Positions 41,390 through 50,726 of a DNA stretch of 64,000 nt are shown here, piece by piece. The position numbers and the translations under genes were made by a program. Source of the stretch: Pseudomonas sp. UBA6562 (lineage in GTDB: Bacteria; Pseudomonadota; Gammaproteobacteria; Pseudomonadales; Pseudomonadaceae); the NCBI RefSeq assembly GCF_002434265.1, contig NZ_DJJS01000007.1, positions 769,652-833,651 of the forward strand, read 5' to 3'. The first letter of the stretch is position 1; each line of letters opens with the position of its first letter. Below the pieces are notes generated by a model. The model did no database searches, was not told the DNA's origin, and worked only from the letters and a program-made list of their open reading frames with translations.

Positions 41390-42788
41390 GATCGTTCCCT
41401 TCGAGTTGGACCCCAGCCAGCCTGTGCCGATCTATCGCCAGATTTATCAGCGGTTTTGTGAATGCATTGCTGACGGCCGCCTGCGCCCGGGGGATCGAGT
41501 ACCTGCCGTTCGCGCGTTAGCGGCGGAGCTGAACCTGGCGCGCGGCACAGTGGATGCGGCCTACCAGTTACTGATTGGCGAGGGCTACCTAATTGCCCGC
41601 GGGGCGGCCGGGACCGTCGTCACACCACAACTGGCGCCTGTTGCCTCGCCCACGCATCGTGCCCCCGTTGCTTCGACGACGCATCAAGCCGCCCATTGCG
41701 GGGCGCTGCCGCTAGCACTGCAGATAGGGCTTCCCGCGCTGGATGCTTTCCCCCGCAAGCTCTGGACAAGACTGGCGGGCCGTCAACTGCGACAGGCCGG
41801 CCTCGAAGGCCTTGTCTACCCGGACTCGCGAGGCTATGCACCGCTGCGCTCGGCTATCGCGTCGTACCTGGGGATCTCGAGAGGTATCACCTGCCACCCG
41901 GATCAGGTTTTCGTGTGCGCCGGCTATCGCGCCTGCCTCGACCTGATCAGCCACACGTTGATGCGCCAAGGCGATACGTGCTGGCTGGAGGAGCCCGGCT
42001 ACTTCATGGCCAGGAACGCCTTGCTGGAAGCGGGCGCGCAATTAGTGCCGGTTCCAGTGGATGACCAGGGCCTGAACGTCGCGCAAGGCATCGCCCGAGC
42101 GCCGGATGCCGGCTTCGCAGTGGTCACTCCGACCCACCAAAGTCCACTGGGCGTGTCGTTATCACTGCCGCGGCGATTTGCGTTGCTGGACTGGGCCAAC
42201 CGCCAAGGCAGCTGGATCATCGAGGACGATTACGACAGTGAATATCGCTATCAAGGCAAGCCCTTGCCAGCCCTCAAGAGCCTCGATCAGCAGGGCCGCG
42301 TGCTTTATACCGGGACCTTCAGCAAAGTACTGTTTCCAGGCCTGCGCTTGGCTTATCTGGTTGTGCCAGCCGAACAGAACCAAGCGTTCGCCCGTCAGGC
42401 GGATCGTCTGCACAACCACTGCCCACATCTACTTCAAGCGACCGTCGCCGCTTTTCTCAACGAGGGTCACTTCGCTCGGCATTTAAAGAAAATGCGGACC
42501 CTCTACGCGCGCCGCCGTCAATGGCTTGTCGATGCACTGCACCAACAATTCGGCGACCGTCTGCAGATCAGCGCTCAGGTCGGTGGCATGCATCTGGTCG
42601 TGGGTCTTTGCGAGGGTAATGATATCGAGCTCGCTCAGCGTGCCCGGGCCGCTGGCATCGCTGTCGAACCGCTATCGCGTTGGTACTTGGAAGCCAAGCC
42701 TAGACACGGTCTGGTGCTTGGCTTCACAAACATCACCTGCGTCGAACAGGCGTCGATTGCGGCACTTCGATTGGCTGAAATCATGTAG
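41388..42788 (+). CDS. MocR-type regulator (GabR/PdxR-like)
   Basis: A 466-aa GntR-HTH (about 10-75; RPGDRVPAVRALAAELNLA) fused to an aminotransferase-like domain. PLP residues are complete: EDDYDSEYRY supplies the Asp and Tyr, and the lysine is in YTGTFSKVLFPGLRLAY. A Ala/Pro/Thr-rich linker (about 80-105) joins the domains. It is divergent from the GNAT-reductase-AhpD operon and is its likely regulator. The effector could be an amine or a vitamin B6 form. Confidence 0.88.
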   Translation: MIVPFELDPSQPVPIYRQIYQRFCECIADGRLRPGDRVPAVRALAAELNLARGTVDAAYQLLIGEGYLIARGAAGTVVTPQLAPVASPTHRAPVASTTHQAAHCGALPLALQIGLPALDAFPRKLWTRLAGRQLRQAGLEGLVYPDSRGYAPLRSAIASYLGISRGITCHPDQVFVCAGYRACLDLISHTLMRQGDTCWLEEPGYFMARNALLEAGAQLVPVPVDDQGLNVAQGIARAPDAGFAVVTPTHQSPLGVSLSLPRRFALLDWANRQGSWIIEDDYDSEYRYQGKPLPALKSLDQQGRVLYTGTFSKVLFPGLRLAYLVVPAEQNQAFARQADRLHNHCPHLLQATVAAFLNEGHFARHLKKMRTLYARRRQWLVDALHQQFGDRLQISAQVGGMHLVVGLCEGNDIELAQRARAAGIAVEPLSRWYLEAKPRHGLVLGFTNITCVEQASIAALRLAEIM

Positions 42789-42800
42789 TTGGACGGGGGT

Positions 42801-42830
42801 ACCGGAGAAGTCTCTGTCTTTGTCTCCGGT
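42801..42830. terminator. Hairpin between convergent mocR and umuC genes
   Basis: ACCGGAGA (42801-42808) pairs with TCTCCGGT (42823-42830). No strong T tract follows on either strand, so terminator function is uncertain. Confidence 0.35.
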
Positions 42831-42856
42831 TCCAGCCAGCCAGATCGCTCGAACGC

Positions 42857-44131
42857 TCATCCACGGATCGTCCATAGCTGATCCAGCCGAGTGGTGTACG
42901 CCTGGCTGATCATGTCGCGCCTCATCGCCCACTCCGGCGACGCCGGCACGCTAGCCGCCCGCACCGTTCCCCTCCCCCAACGGCTGTTGATCGTGTCCAC
43001 CACCTGCATCAATCGATCGCATTCGACGGGCTGGGCAGGCGTGAACAAATCCCCGGAATACTCGCCTGCCTTGCGCAGGTCCATGAGCAAGACCTCGGCT
43101 TTGCTGTAGCGATAGCCTTCGCGGAAAACCAGGCCCACCGCTTCGGTAGCCAGGCGGGTCAGCAGCAAGGTGTCATTGGTGGGATAGGGCAATTCGACCA
43201 GCGCGCCCTGGGCATGGTGTGGCTCACCTACGCTGTGCATGCCCGTGCGGATGCTCACGCGCATGCGCTTGCACATCGACCCTTGCGTCCGCAGTTTCTC
43301 GGCCGCCCGGGCGACGTAGGTGGCTACCGCCTGCTCGATGGGTGCCAATTCGCTCAGGCGCATGCCGAACATTCTGCTCGAACATATCTCCTGCTTGTCA
43401 GGCTCGGTTTCGTCCAACTCCAGGCAGGAAACACCGTTCAGCTCCCGCGCTGTCTTTTCCACCACGACGCTGAACTTCTCCCGCAGCGTTCTTGCGTCCG
43501 CGTTGGCCAGGTCCATTGCCGTCCGTATACCCATCTCTGCCAAGTGGCCAGTCATGCGCCGGCCAATCCCCCACACTTCGCTCACTTGGGTATTGCGCAG
43601 CACCCAGTCGCGCTTGAAGGGATCGCAGATGTCGACCACGCCGCCCGTCTGCGTCAACAGCCGCTTGGCGGTGTGGTTGGCAAGTTTGGCCAAGGTCTTG
43701 GTGGCCGCAATGCCCACGCCCACCGGAAGTCCGGTGTACAGGTAAATGCGGCTGCGAATAGTTCGGCCCAAGTCGGTCAAGTTTTCGCGGATTCCGGTGA
43801 GATCGGCAAAGCACTCGTCGATGCTATAGATCTCGACCTCCGGCACCATGCCTTCGATGATGCTCATGACGCGCTCACTCATGTCGCCGTACAACGCATA
43901 ATTGCTGCTGAACGTCTTGACGCCATGCTGGCGTAATGTGTCCCTGACCTTGAAGTAAGGGTCGCCCATCTTCACGAACGGCTTGGCGTCATATGACCGG
44001 GCGATGACACAACCGTCGTTGTTCGAAAGTACCACGATCGGCGTTTTGGCAAGGTCGGGTCTGAACACGCGCTCGCAACTCGCATAGAACGAGTTGCAGT
44101 CGATCAGCGCGAACACCTGCTCACTGCGCAT
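42857..44131 (-). CDS. umuC: Y-family DNA polymerase V catalytic subunit (UmuC/RulB-like)
   Basis: A 424-aa error-prone polymerase. Catalytic motifs are intact: DCNSFYASCERVF (first Asp), YSIDECFADL (SIDE acidic pair) and GVGIAATKTLAKLANHTAK; the helix-hairpin-helix WGIGRRMTGHLAEMGI follows. It performs translesion synthesis after SOS induction together with processed UmuD. ATG 44131 overlaps umuD by 11 bp, so translation is coupled; the longer frame to 44239 lies inside umuD. Confidence 0.93.
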   Translation of the reverse strand: MRSEQVFALIDCNSFYASCERVFRPDLAKTPIVVLSNNDGCVIARSYDAKPFVKMGDPYFKVRDTLRQHGVKTFSSNYALYGDMSERVMSIIEGMVPEVEIYSIDECFADLTGIRENLTDLGRTIRSRIYLYTGLPVGVGIAATKTLAKLANHTAKRLLTQTGGVVDICDPFKRDWVLRNTQVSEVWGIGRRMTGHLAEMGIRTAMDLANADARTLREKFSVVVEKTARELNGVSCLELDETEPDKQEICSSRMFGMRLSELAPIEQAVATYVARAAEKLRTQGSMCKRMRVSIRTGMHSVGEPHHAQGALVELPYPTNDTLLLTRLATEAVGLVFREGYRYSKAEVLLMDLRKAGEYSGDLFTPAQPVECDRLMQVVDTINSRWGRGTVRAASVPASPEWAMRRDMISQAYTTRLDQLWTIRG

Positions 44132-44549
44132 GGTCGCGCACGCTATACCGAACGACGCCCCAGATGGACAGCTCGTCGCCTTCCATGATGTAGCGCGGCG
44201 GGTAGGAACGGTTTTCCGATTTGAGTATGACCACCCCATTGCGACGGTGAAGTCGTTTACATACAGGTTCGCCGTTGATGGCGGCGATCACAATGTCGCC
44301 ATGCTCGGCCTCACGTCCTCGGTCGACGATCACCAGGTCACCGGAGTAAATCCCCGCGCCCTGCATGCTGTCACCTTCGATCTTGGCCAAGTACACCTGA
44401 GGCGCACGGAGCTCGAACAACTCGTCTAGCGAGATATGCTGCTCGATGTGATCGGCTGCTGGCGAAGGGAAGCCCGCAGGGATGAGGAAGGCGTAAACCG
44501 GGTGACGTTCGGTGCCGTCGGTTGGCTTACCCAGGTAGGTGATTGACAT
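44121..44549 (-). CDS. umuD: SOS mutagenesis protein UmuD/RulA-like
   Basis: A 142-aa LexA/UmuD-family autoprotease. The cleavage region AGFPSPAADHIEQ implies an Ala25-Gly26 site. The Ser-Lys dyad is Ser61 (GDSMQGAG) and Lys98 (EPVCKRL). RecA-stimulated self-cleavage would yield UmuD' for polymerase V. A perfect LexA box lies 23 bp upstream of its ATG. Confidence 0.92.
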   Translation of the reverse strand: MSITYLGKPTDGTERHPVYAFLIPAGFPSPAADHIEQHISLDELFELRAPQVYLAKIEGDSMQGAGIYSGDLVIVDRGREAEHGDIVIAAINGEPVCKRLHRRNGVVILKSENRSYPPRYIMEGDELSIWGVVRYSVRDHAQ

Positions 44550-44571
44550 GGTTGGAGGGCCTGAGGGTTAT

Positions 44572-44587
44572 CTGTATGTATATACAG
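44572..44587 (-). promoter_or_regulatory. LexA (SOS) box upstream of umuDC
   Basis: CTGTATGTATATACAG is a full CTG-N10-CAG palindrome, 23 bp before the umuD start. It matches the gammaproteobacterial LexA consensus closely, so the operon should be DNA-damage inducible. Confidence 0.92.
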
Positions 44588-45018
44588 TTAATCCAGCCCC
44601 TGGTAATTGGTCAACGTGGATGAGCGTTTTTTCGGACAGGCGTGAGGCATTGCCGCTTTGGACATCGTTCGACCGATACGGCAATAGAACATCATCTTCG
44701 CCTATTTGGTTGGCATCGGACCGTTAAGTAAGCGAGAAGTAGCGCACTTGAACATCGCCTTGTTTAACGCGGCATCGAGTGAATAAACCGTGCTGTTTTC
44801 AATCGACGACAAGAATGGCCGCCCAGCTGGCTGGCTTGGGATCGTTCTTCATATTTGCAGGGTCCACTGTGCAGATATGGCAAAATGATACCATTTAGGG
44901 CGTAACCGATGACCGAAGCATCAGTGACAGGACGGAGTGCTGACAATACCGCCCTACGCAGCCATACGAATTCGCACATCCGGCGCACGACCGACGCCCA
45001 CAACAGAGAAGGTTGCGA
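44588..45018. other. Intergenic region without a supported gene
   Basis: About 430 bp, more AT-rich than its surroundings, between umuD and the diguanylate cyclase gene. Small frames occur on both strands but none has a ribosome-binding site with protein-like composition. Confidence 0.5.
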
Positions 45019-46149
45019 ATGGACCTGACCACGCTGCATTTCACCGATGCATTGGTGAATCTAACGTGCGGGCTCATGTGCTTCGCTATCTGGGCAAGCA
45101 GGCCTGGCGATAGATGTTTTGCCTATTGGGGCCTCGGCGGCTCGTTGTATGGCCTTACCGCCTGCTGGCTGCCCTACCTCCCGGACGGCAACATCGGTAC
45201 GGGCCTTACCTATTCGGCGCTGCAGATCGCCAACATCATGTTCTGGGCAGGGTATCGGGTGTTCGACGGTGTGCTTGCCGTTCCTGGCTGGCTGCTGGGT
45301 TTGCCGACGATCCCTCTGCTGACCGCGCTCGCGTTCGGATATCCCTCCTATACATCGATCTTCGCCGAGCAGGCCACGATCGTCGCTTACTGTGCGATTT
45401 CGCTAGCCCAAGTGGGGTACGTACTCAAAAAGTCCGATGCACTGTATTCCCCGCGGTCCATCTCTGCCTATGCGGTGATCGTCATCCTCCTGTCCGTCAT
45501 GCTGACGGGCATCGCCTGGAATGACCAAACTCAGAATGACACTCATGCCACGTTGTTCATATTGACCGATCATGCAATGACCATCGTCTTCATGCTGGCC
45601 GTCATTGCGATGGTCGGTCAGCGCGACTTCAGGTCGCTGGTCAACGCTTCGCGCCGAGACCCGCTCACCCAGGCGCTCAATCGTTCGGGGCTCGACGATC
45701 TACTGTCGAAGATCGACACCGATGCCGCTCTGCTTCTGATAGATGTCGACCACTTTAAAATGATCAATGACCGTTTCGGCCATGCGGCCGGCGATGAAGT
45801 GTTGCGTGCACTGGTGAACCGTATCGCCAGCGTTTTGCCTATTGGCGACCACCTCGTGCGTTTGGGGGGCGAGGAGTTTCTAGTGATTTCGCAGCCGCCG
45901 GATACTTTGCAAGCCGCAGCGTTGGCTGAGCGCATCTGGGCCGCGGTTCGCAACGAGTCGTTCTCGTACGAAGACGCCAAGATCGACTTTACCGTCAGCA
46001 TCGGGTGCGCGTGGTTCGCGAGCGACGAACCGTTCAGGCAAGCGCTCAAAAGAGCCGACAGCGCGATGTACCGCGCCAAGCGGTCCGGACGTGACGTGAT
46101 CGTTGAAGATTGGGAAAGCATTGCGTCGTCCGACCGATCGTGTGTCTAG
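45019..46149 (+). CDS. Membrane-bound diguanylate cyclase (GGDEF)
   Basis: A 376-aa protein: six or so N-terminal membrane spans (about 10-200), then a GGDEF domain from about 215 (DPLTQALNRSGLDDLL; LLLIDVDHFKMINDRFGHAAGD; RLGGEEFLV; SIGCAWFA). The active site is intact, so it should make cyclic di-GMP. The inhibitory I-site that should read RxxD five residues before GGEEF reads PIGD, so product inhibition is probably absent. ATG 45019 follows AGAAGG. The membrane part has no named sensor domain. Confidence 0.9.
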   Translation: MDLTTLHFTDALVNLTCGLMCFAIWASRPGDRCFAYWGLGGSLYGLTACWLPYLPDGNIGTGLTYSALQIANIMFWAGYRVFDGVLAVPGWLLGLPTIPLLTALAFGYPSYTSIFAEQATIVAYCAISLAQVGYVLKKSDALYSPRSISAYAVIVILLSVMLTGIAWNDQTQNDTHATLFILTDHAMTIVFMLAVIAMVGQRDFRSLVNASRRDPLTQALNRSGLDDLLSKIDTDAALLLIDVDHFKMINDRFGHAAGDEVLRALVNRIASVLPIGDHLVRLGGEEFLVISQPPDTLQAAALAERIWAAVRNESFSYEDAKIDFTVSIGCAWFASDEPFRQALKRADSAMYRAKRSGRDVIVEDWESIASSDRSCV

Positions 46150-46203
46150 ATGATGTTGCCTGGGCGGCGCGTGACATTGCCGAGCGCTTTTCAGGAGGTA
46201 CCT

Positions 46204-46389
46204 ATGCCTGGGCCAAAGTCGGTCTGGACCATTGATCGCTTCATGAAAGCTCTGGTAGATGCCTGGGCATTGCAACGTAGAAATGACATGGCGGGCACCA
46301 TACCCATTTGCAGTACGACCACCGGAGCGCAGCCCGATCGAATTCGACGCTTGCGTCGACAATCGAACGCGGGAACGGCTTTGTGCTAA
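46204..46389 (+). CDS. Possible small protein (61 aa)
   Basis: ATG 46204 follows a near-ideal CAGGAGGTACCT ribosome-binding site. The product starts MPGPKSVWTIDRFMKALVDA and becomes Arg-rich. No family recognised. The ribosome-binding site is the main support; the coding pattern is unconvincing. Confidence 0.35.
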   Translation: MPGPKSVWTIDRFMKALVDAWALQRRNDMAGTIPICSTTTGAQPDRIRRLRRQSNAGTALC

Positions 46390-46420
46390 TTTCGACTGTC
46401 GTAAGATTTGAGGGTCACAC

Positions 46421-46762
46421 ATGGCAGGCAATATAAAAAGATTTGATGATTTCGCGCAGAGGATTTTGGCGGGTCTACACGAAGCATTCCCAGCAGCCCG
46501 TTACATAGGACCCAAGGAAGCCGGACTCAGTGATGAAGCGCCTGCCCTCAATACATCCGGGGGGCGATCCGCATCCGATGAATGGCATACATTGGACACA
46601 GAGCTCGCGGGCGTCCTTACCTGGCTTATGGAGCAAGGTCTGGTCCGTGACCGGCAGAACAAGTTCGGCGCAAGCCATATCTTGACCGCAAGAGGTTTTG
46701 AGGTATTACACCGGCTCGACCCCAAGTACGAGATTCCAGCGGTTGCGAGGCTGCTGGATTGA
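46421..46762 (+). CDS. Hypothetical protein, possible winged-helix fold (113 aa)
   Basis: Starts MAGNIKRFDDFAQRILAGLH and contains DTELAGVLTWLMEQGLVRDR followed by ILTARGFEVLHRL, a helix-turn-strand pattern like small winged-helix proteins. Base composition is less GC-rich than its neighbours, consistent with recent acquisition. Function unknown. Confidence 0.6.
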   Translation: MAGNIKRFDDFAQRILAGLHEAFPAARYIGPKEAGLSDEAPALNTSGGRSASDEWHTLDTELAGVLTWLMEQGLVRDRQNKFGASHILTARGFEVLHRLDPKYEIPAVARLLD

Positions 46763-47081
46763 AGAGTCGCAGGTTGTAATAGATGTGAAAGGCGTCGAAC
46801 TTAAGGCAAGGCATCGCGCCGTTTCAAGTTGGACAGGCTGCTATAGACGCAGCCGGGCTGGTGTAAACGCCCTACTCACTGGGTGAACGCATGACTCCCG
46901 GGCTCTGGCTCAGGGCTCGGCTATTGACGGAGCCATGGCTGGGTACCGGGCACCGTAACCCATGCCGGCCTTGTCAGCCGCCAAAGACCAATCCGTATCA
47001 GCGTCAGCAGTTGGATTGACTTGCAACCGCAAGCGCAGCCAAACGGTCAACGTATACATCTGCATTACCGGAGCCCATGCC
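46763..47081. other. Intergenic region without a supported gene
   Basis: About 320 bp. A 5' extension of the esterase frame crosses part of it but lacks conserved residues. No RNA gene or terminator seen. Confidence 0.45.
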
Positions 47082-48044
47082 ATGTTGAACCGTCAAACCG
47101 TTGGTGGCACAGACCAGGAGCTCGCGCACATGCGCCGACTCAACAAAGTCTTGGCTCGGCTGCCGCGCTTTCGCATCCCGCATAAGCTTGTCCTGCGAAG
47201 CATTCAAGGGCTGCTCAAACTGAGCCAATTGCGCAACACCAAACTCGTTCGGCATGGGGTACGTGCCGAGTGCAAAACAGTCAGCGTAGAAGGCGCGACT
47301 GCTTCGGTACGCATCCTGCACCCCAAGGATGCGCCAAAGGCCGTAGTGCTCGACATCCATGGTGGCGGCTGGGTGATCGGTAGCCCGAGCATGAATGATG
47401 CCCTGAACCTGGGGCTTATGAATGCCTGCGACATGGCGGTGGTGTCTGTCGACTACCGTCTTGCGCCAGGTGCGTCCATTGAAGAGCAGATACAAGACTG
47501 CCTAATAGCTGCACGCTGGTTGCTCGATCCTTGCAACCCCACCTTCCGGGAGCTGCCGGTGATCATGGTGGGTGAGTCAGCCGGAGGGCACCTTGCCGCC
47601 GCCTGCTTGCTGGGCCTCAAGGCGTGGCCCGAGCTGCTGCGACGCATCCAGGGTGCGGTGCTCTACTACGGAGTGTACGACCTCGCCGGCACCCCAAGCG
47701 TGCACGCTGCAGGTCCCGATACTTTGGTGTTGGATGGGCCAGGGATGGTAGATGCGCTGCGTCGATTGACCCCAGGGCTGAGCGATGAGCAACGTCGGGC
47801 GCCGCCCCTGTCGCCGCTGTATGCGGATCTAGACGGCCTGCCACCCGCATTACTGGTCGTTGGGGAACGCGACCCTTTGCTGGACGACACGCTACAGATG
47901 GCGACGTGCTGGGGCGAGGTGACGGCGGTCGACCTATGGATGGTGCGGGAGGCACCGCACGGCTTCGTGCACTTTGGGGTAGGTCAGACGGTTATCGAGG
48001 GGGTGTGGCGGTGGGTGCTGTCCAGGCAAAAAGACTGCCGTTGA
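47082..48044 (+). CDS. Alpha/beta hydrolase, HSL-type esterase
   Basis: A 320-aa hydrolase of the hormone-sensitive-lipase family: oxyanion-hole motif DIHGGGWVIGSP (about 90), nucleophile elbow VMVGESAGGHLA (Ser in GESAG), Asp in GERDPLLDDT and His in APHGFVHFG. It would cleave short-chain esters. ATG 47082 with GGAG upstream; the longer frame from 46962 adds a non-conserved stretch. It stands alone with no operon partner. Confidence 0.88.
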   Translation: MLNRQTVGGTDQELAHMRRLNKVLARLPRFRIPHKLVLRSIQGLLKLSQLRNTKLVRHGVRAECKTVSVEGATASVRILHPKDAPKAVVLDIHGGGWVIGSPSMNDALNLGLMNACDMAVVSVDYRLAPGASIEEQIQDCLIAARWLLDPCNPTFRELPVIMVGESAGGHLAAACLLGLKAWPELLRRIQGAVLYYGVYDLAGTPSVHAAGPDTLVLDGPGMVDALRRLTPGLSDEQRRAPPLSPLYADLDGLPPALLVVGERDPLLDDTLQMATCWGEVTAVDLWMVREAPHGFVHFGVGQTVIEGVWRWVLSRQKDCR

Positions 48045-48342
48045 GTCGGTTGGGAATACCCGCCACAGCTTGATCACCAGAACCGGAAAATGCGATGTAG
48101 GCACGAACGGAACATCGACGCCGATACCTTCTAAGTCGGCAATGTCTGATTCAGGCTTTCTGACGCTCATTGCGTGAAGATCTTCACCTTGCATTCGGTT
48201 CGTAAGCGTTCGCTGAAGTCACCTTGCATGGCTTGGGCGCGCATCGACTTGGCTGAATGCGCGCAAGACAGGATCGCTCTATGATTCGGTGAGTCCACGT
48301 CTGATAATACCTCGGACATCAATATTCAAGGCAAGGCCAACA
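48045..48342. other. Intergenic region, possible degenerate DNA
   Basis: A minus-strand frame (to 48194) crosses it and runs antisense into the esterase gene; its central part looks weakly protein-like but has no recognisable family or start site. Nothing else supported. Confidence 0.4.
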
Positions 48343-48720
48343 ATGGACTACCGTGCAACGCGCTACGCCTTATTTGCTTTTTCCTTCTTCGTAATGTGCC
48401 AACCCGTACAAGCATCGGCGTGGCAAATTTGCCGTATGGAGCTACATATCACCGATGTGTTGAAGCTTCCCTATCCAAGGCTACAGGCCCAGGTCGTGAA
48501 GGTAAGTCAGGCATCGACCACGGCGGAATGCCCGGAAAAGGGGGCGACTATCACATTCGTACCGGAAACTGCTGATTACCAAAACACGCTCCCACGCAGG
48601 CAGTGGCCCAAAAAAGGCCAGATGATGCACATCGACTATCGATATCTAGATGGGACGTGTAAAGGCGATGGCCATCCCCATGCGTGTCGTATTGAACATT
48701 ACCCCTTGGCGGGTACGTAA
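48343..48720 (+). CDS. Exported protein of unknown function (125 aa)
   Basis: ATG 48343 follows an AAGG site. Signal peptide about 1-23 (LFAFSFFVMCQPVQASA), then a beta-rich mature part with four Cys residues (WQICRMEL; TAECPEKG; DGTCKGDG; HACRIEH), suggesting two disulfides in the periplasm. Family not recognised. Codon use is more AT-tolerant than the core genes around it. Confidence 0.65.
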   Translation: MDYRATRYALFAFSFFVMCQPVQASAWQICRMELHITDVLKLPYPRLQAQVVKVSQASTTAECPEKGATITFVPETADYQNTLPRRQWPKKGQMMHIDYRYLDGTCKGDGHPHACRIEHYPLAGT

Positions 48721-48747
48721 GCGCCCGGCGAGCTCACCTTGCGTAAG

Positions 48748-49115
48748 TCAGGCGGGCACCCATTGATGCGGTGGCAATCGCCCAAACTCACTGGGTCGCT
48801 GGGTCGGCAGCCGCGTCAGTATTCGACAACGATCTTTATCGCTCATGTCCTGCGCTTGGTGTTCGATCTCGTACAAGCCGTTTATCGAGTGCAGAGCCTG
48901 TTCAGCCAACCGGCTTTTGTTCGCCACCTGCAGATCGAAAAACTTGCGACGGGTGAGTGTTATAGGCGCAGATGTAAACTCCGGGGGTTTTCTTCTCACC
49001 CGGCGCAAGCATTTGCACCGGTGTTTCCATCAGCGTAAGTCACGTCCTCTGTGGATGACCTGCGCTGGCACCGGCGCCTGGATCAGTGTTTCGCACTGAC
49101 GGCAGGCCCATTGAT
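48748..49115 (-). pseudogene. IS66-family transposase (TnpC) remnant
   Basis: The translated minus strand carries the IS66 zinc-finger segment QWACRQCETLIQAPVPAQVI, then a stop, and in another frame the C-terminal-half segment RRKFFDLQVANKSRLAEQAL followed by INGLYEIEHQAQDMSDKDRC. The catalytic middle part is deleted and frames are broken, so the element is dead. No terminal inverted repeats were identified. Confidence 0.75.
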
Positions 49116-49572
49116 TTCAACTCTTTGTCCGGAAAAAATCGAGAGACCGGGTATGAGGCGAACATTTGATCGTGATCTACCTAAGCTAGAGGTGAACTCA
49201 ACAGATCCGCGACCATGCCCCATGCCGACTCTGAACTGTTGACGTTTAGCCCTTACAAGATCTCTCGATAAATAGTTGATAACTTTGCAATAGCCTCACC
49301 GTTTACGGCAATGGATTTCAAGCACAATGAGCAACTGACGAGGCCAACTGCAAGGGCCTCTCAAATCCCAACCCTTGCTTTCATCACATTAAACCCCAGG
49401 ACGGTCACTGATTCGAGGTCGAACCCGCCTATGTGTTTCGATAAAAAGGTCAGAGACCAGAACTCAGGCCCCGTCCGAAATTTCCTAGCGCTTCGCCATC
49501 ACAGGATTTCTTTCCGTTGATGGCTGAGGAATCTACAAAATCCTTAGGGCTGTGGGGCAGTGACTAGATTTC
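49116..49572. other. Degenerate intergenic DNA
   Basis: Less GC-rich sequence between the IS66 remnant and the acetyltransferase gene. A short plus-strand frame (49311-49520) has no ribosome-binding site and no recognisable family. Nothing supported. Confidence 0.5.
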
Positions 49573-50130
49573 TCAGAATTTCGTACAGCGCCTAGGGTCT
49601 GTAGACAGTAAACTGTACTGGTGGAGGCTCAAAAACCTGCCGTCCTTGAACTCCACATCGCGCAGGGTGCCTTCACGCTGGAATCCGAACTTCCTCAGCA
49701 GTAAGCAACTGGGCTCATTTTCCGGCTCAACGTCTGCATGAATGCGATGCAAACCCAGATTGCCGAACCCGTAGTCAATCACTGACGGCAACGCTTCGGA
49801 GAGTAGGCCTTGACGCCAATACTCAGGCATCAACCAATAGCCGATCTCTGCCTTTCGGTGGGCGTGGGACCAGTCGTTGAGGCCGCATGCCCCTATCAAC
49901 GGCTCATGGTGGATGAGGGACATTCCCCACCAGATACCAGACCGCTCGGTAATGATTCGTTCAAACCAGCGCATTTGTTCTTCGGTCTCGGTGAGACTCG
50001 AATAGGACACGCCGTAATGAGCGACCACGCGAGGGTCGGAAAGGGCCTTGTACACATCGACCACGTGCATAGGCAGTATCTTTCTCAATATGATTCTTTC
50101 TAACATGAACTCGGGAAATACGGTGGACAC
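49573..50130 (-). CDS. RimJ/RimL-type GNAT acetyltransferase
   Basis: A 185-aa N-acetyltransferase: LERIILRKILPMHVVDVYKA start, IGACGLNDWSHAHRKAEIGY, acetyl-CoA motif WLMPEYWRQGLLSEALPSVI, then GLHRIHADVEPENEPSCLLL and FGFQREGTLRDVEF. GTG 50130 is used because homology of this family begins at FPEF; ATG 50106 is the alternative. Substrate may be an N-terminal amino group or an aminated small molecule. Confidence 0.85.
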   Translation of the reverse strand: MSTVFPEFMLERIILRKILPMHVVDVYKALSDPRVVAHYGVSYSSLTETEEQMRWFERIITERSGIWWGMSLIHHEPLIGACGLNDWSHAHRKAEIGYWLMPEYWRQGLLSEALPSVIDYGFGNLGLHRIHADVEPENEPSCLLLRKFGFQREGTLRDVEFKDGRFLSLHQYSLLSTDPRRCTKF

Positions 50131-50456
50131 TTGGTAGGACCGGTTGCCTCAAGGGGGTCGCTAAGTTAACACGGACGCGGCTTCCCTTTATCCCCCAAAC
50201 TGGCTGGTGCTCAGCGCCGGCAGGCTCGAGCTAGACCTTCCGTGGCGCCTGGCGATTACGTTGTACGGACGCTTATACTGCATGTCCCTATTTTGGCTCC
50301 CTCTGTAGTTCCTGCTGCAACCCTCTCCCTCTTTCCATTGCCGCCGTATGGCCGTAAAACGGACCATGCTTCCACGCTCTGCCGGCCGGCGCGGCGAATC
50401 CAATTCGTTATCCGCGCCCGCTACCGCATGCAGAGCAAGGGTTAACTGTCGGCAGT
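50131..50456. other. Intergenic region without a supported gene
   Basis: About 325 bp with pyrimidine-rich stretches near 50290-50340. Short frames on both strands lack ribosome-binding sites. Nothing supported. Confidence 0.45.
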
Positions 50457-50726
50457 TTATCTGGCCTCGGATGCGAGTGTCCGAGCTCGCTCCACTCCCC
50501 AGGCCAAAGCTTTGGTGACGGTTTCTCCTGGACGTCTGCTGTACGCCTCTTCGCGGATCGTTCTTCCTGAAGGCGCGTACACGCCAATGAACATCTGCGT
50601 TTCTCCAGTCCTTGATAATCGAGCTTGGACGTCAAAATTGGTCCCATCAGAAAGCATTTCTTCGTGCGTTCTGCTGTGAATCCTGACATCTGCCCAATTC
50701 CAATATTTATTTCCTCGTACTCGCAT
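50457..50726 (-). CDS. Hypothetical protein (89 aa)
   Basis: ATG 50726 is preceded by GGGAGGTGATT, an almost perfect anti-16S match. Starts MRVRGNKYWNWADVRIHSRT and contains ARLSRTGETQMFIGVYAPSG and ALAWGVERARTLASEAR, a compact beta sheet plus C-terminal helix. Family not recognised; the ribosome-binding site strongly supports translation. Confidence 0.68.
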   Translation of the reverse strand: MRVRGNKYWNWADVRIHSRTHEEMLSDGTNFDVQARLSRTGETQMFIGVYAPSGRTIREEAYSRRPGETVTKALAWGVERARTLASEAR

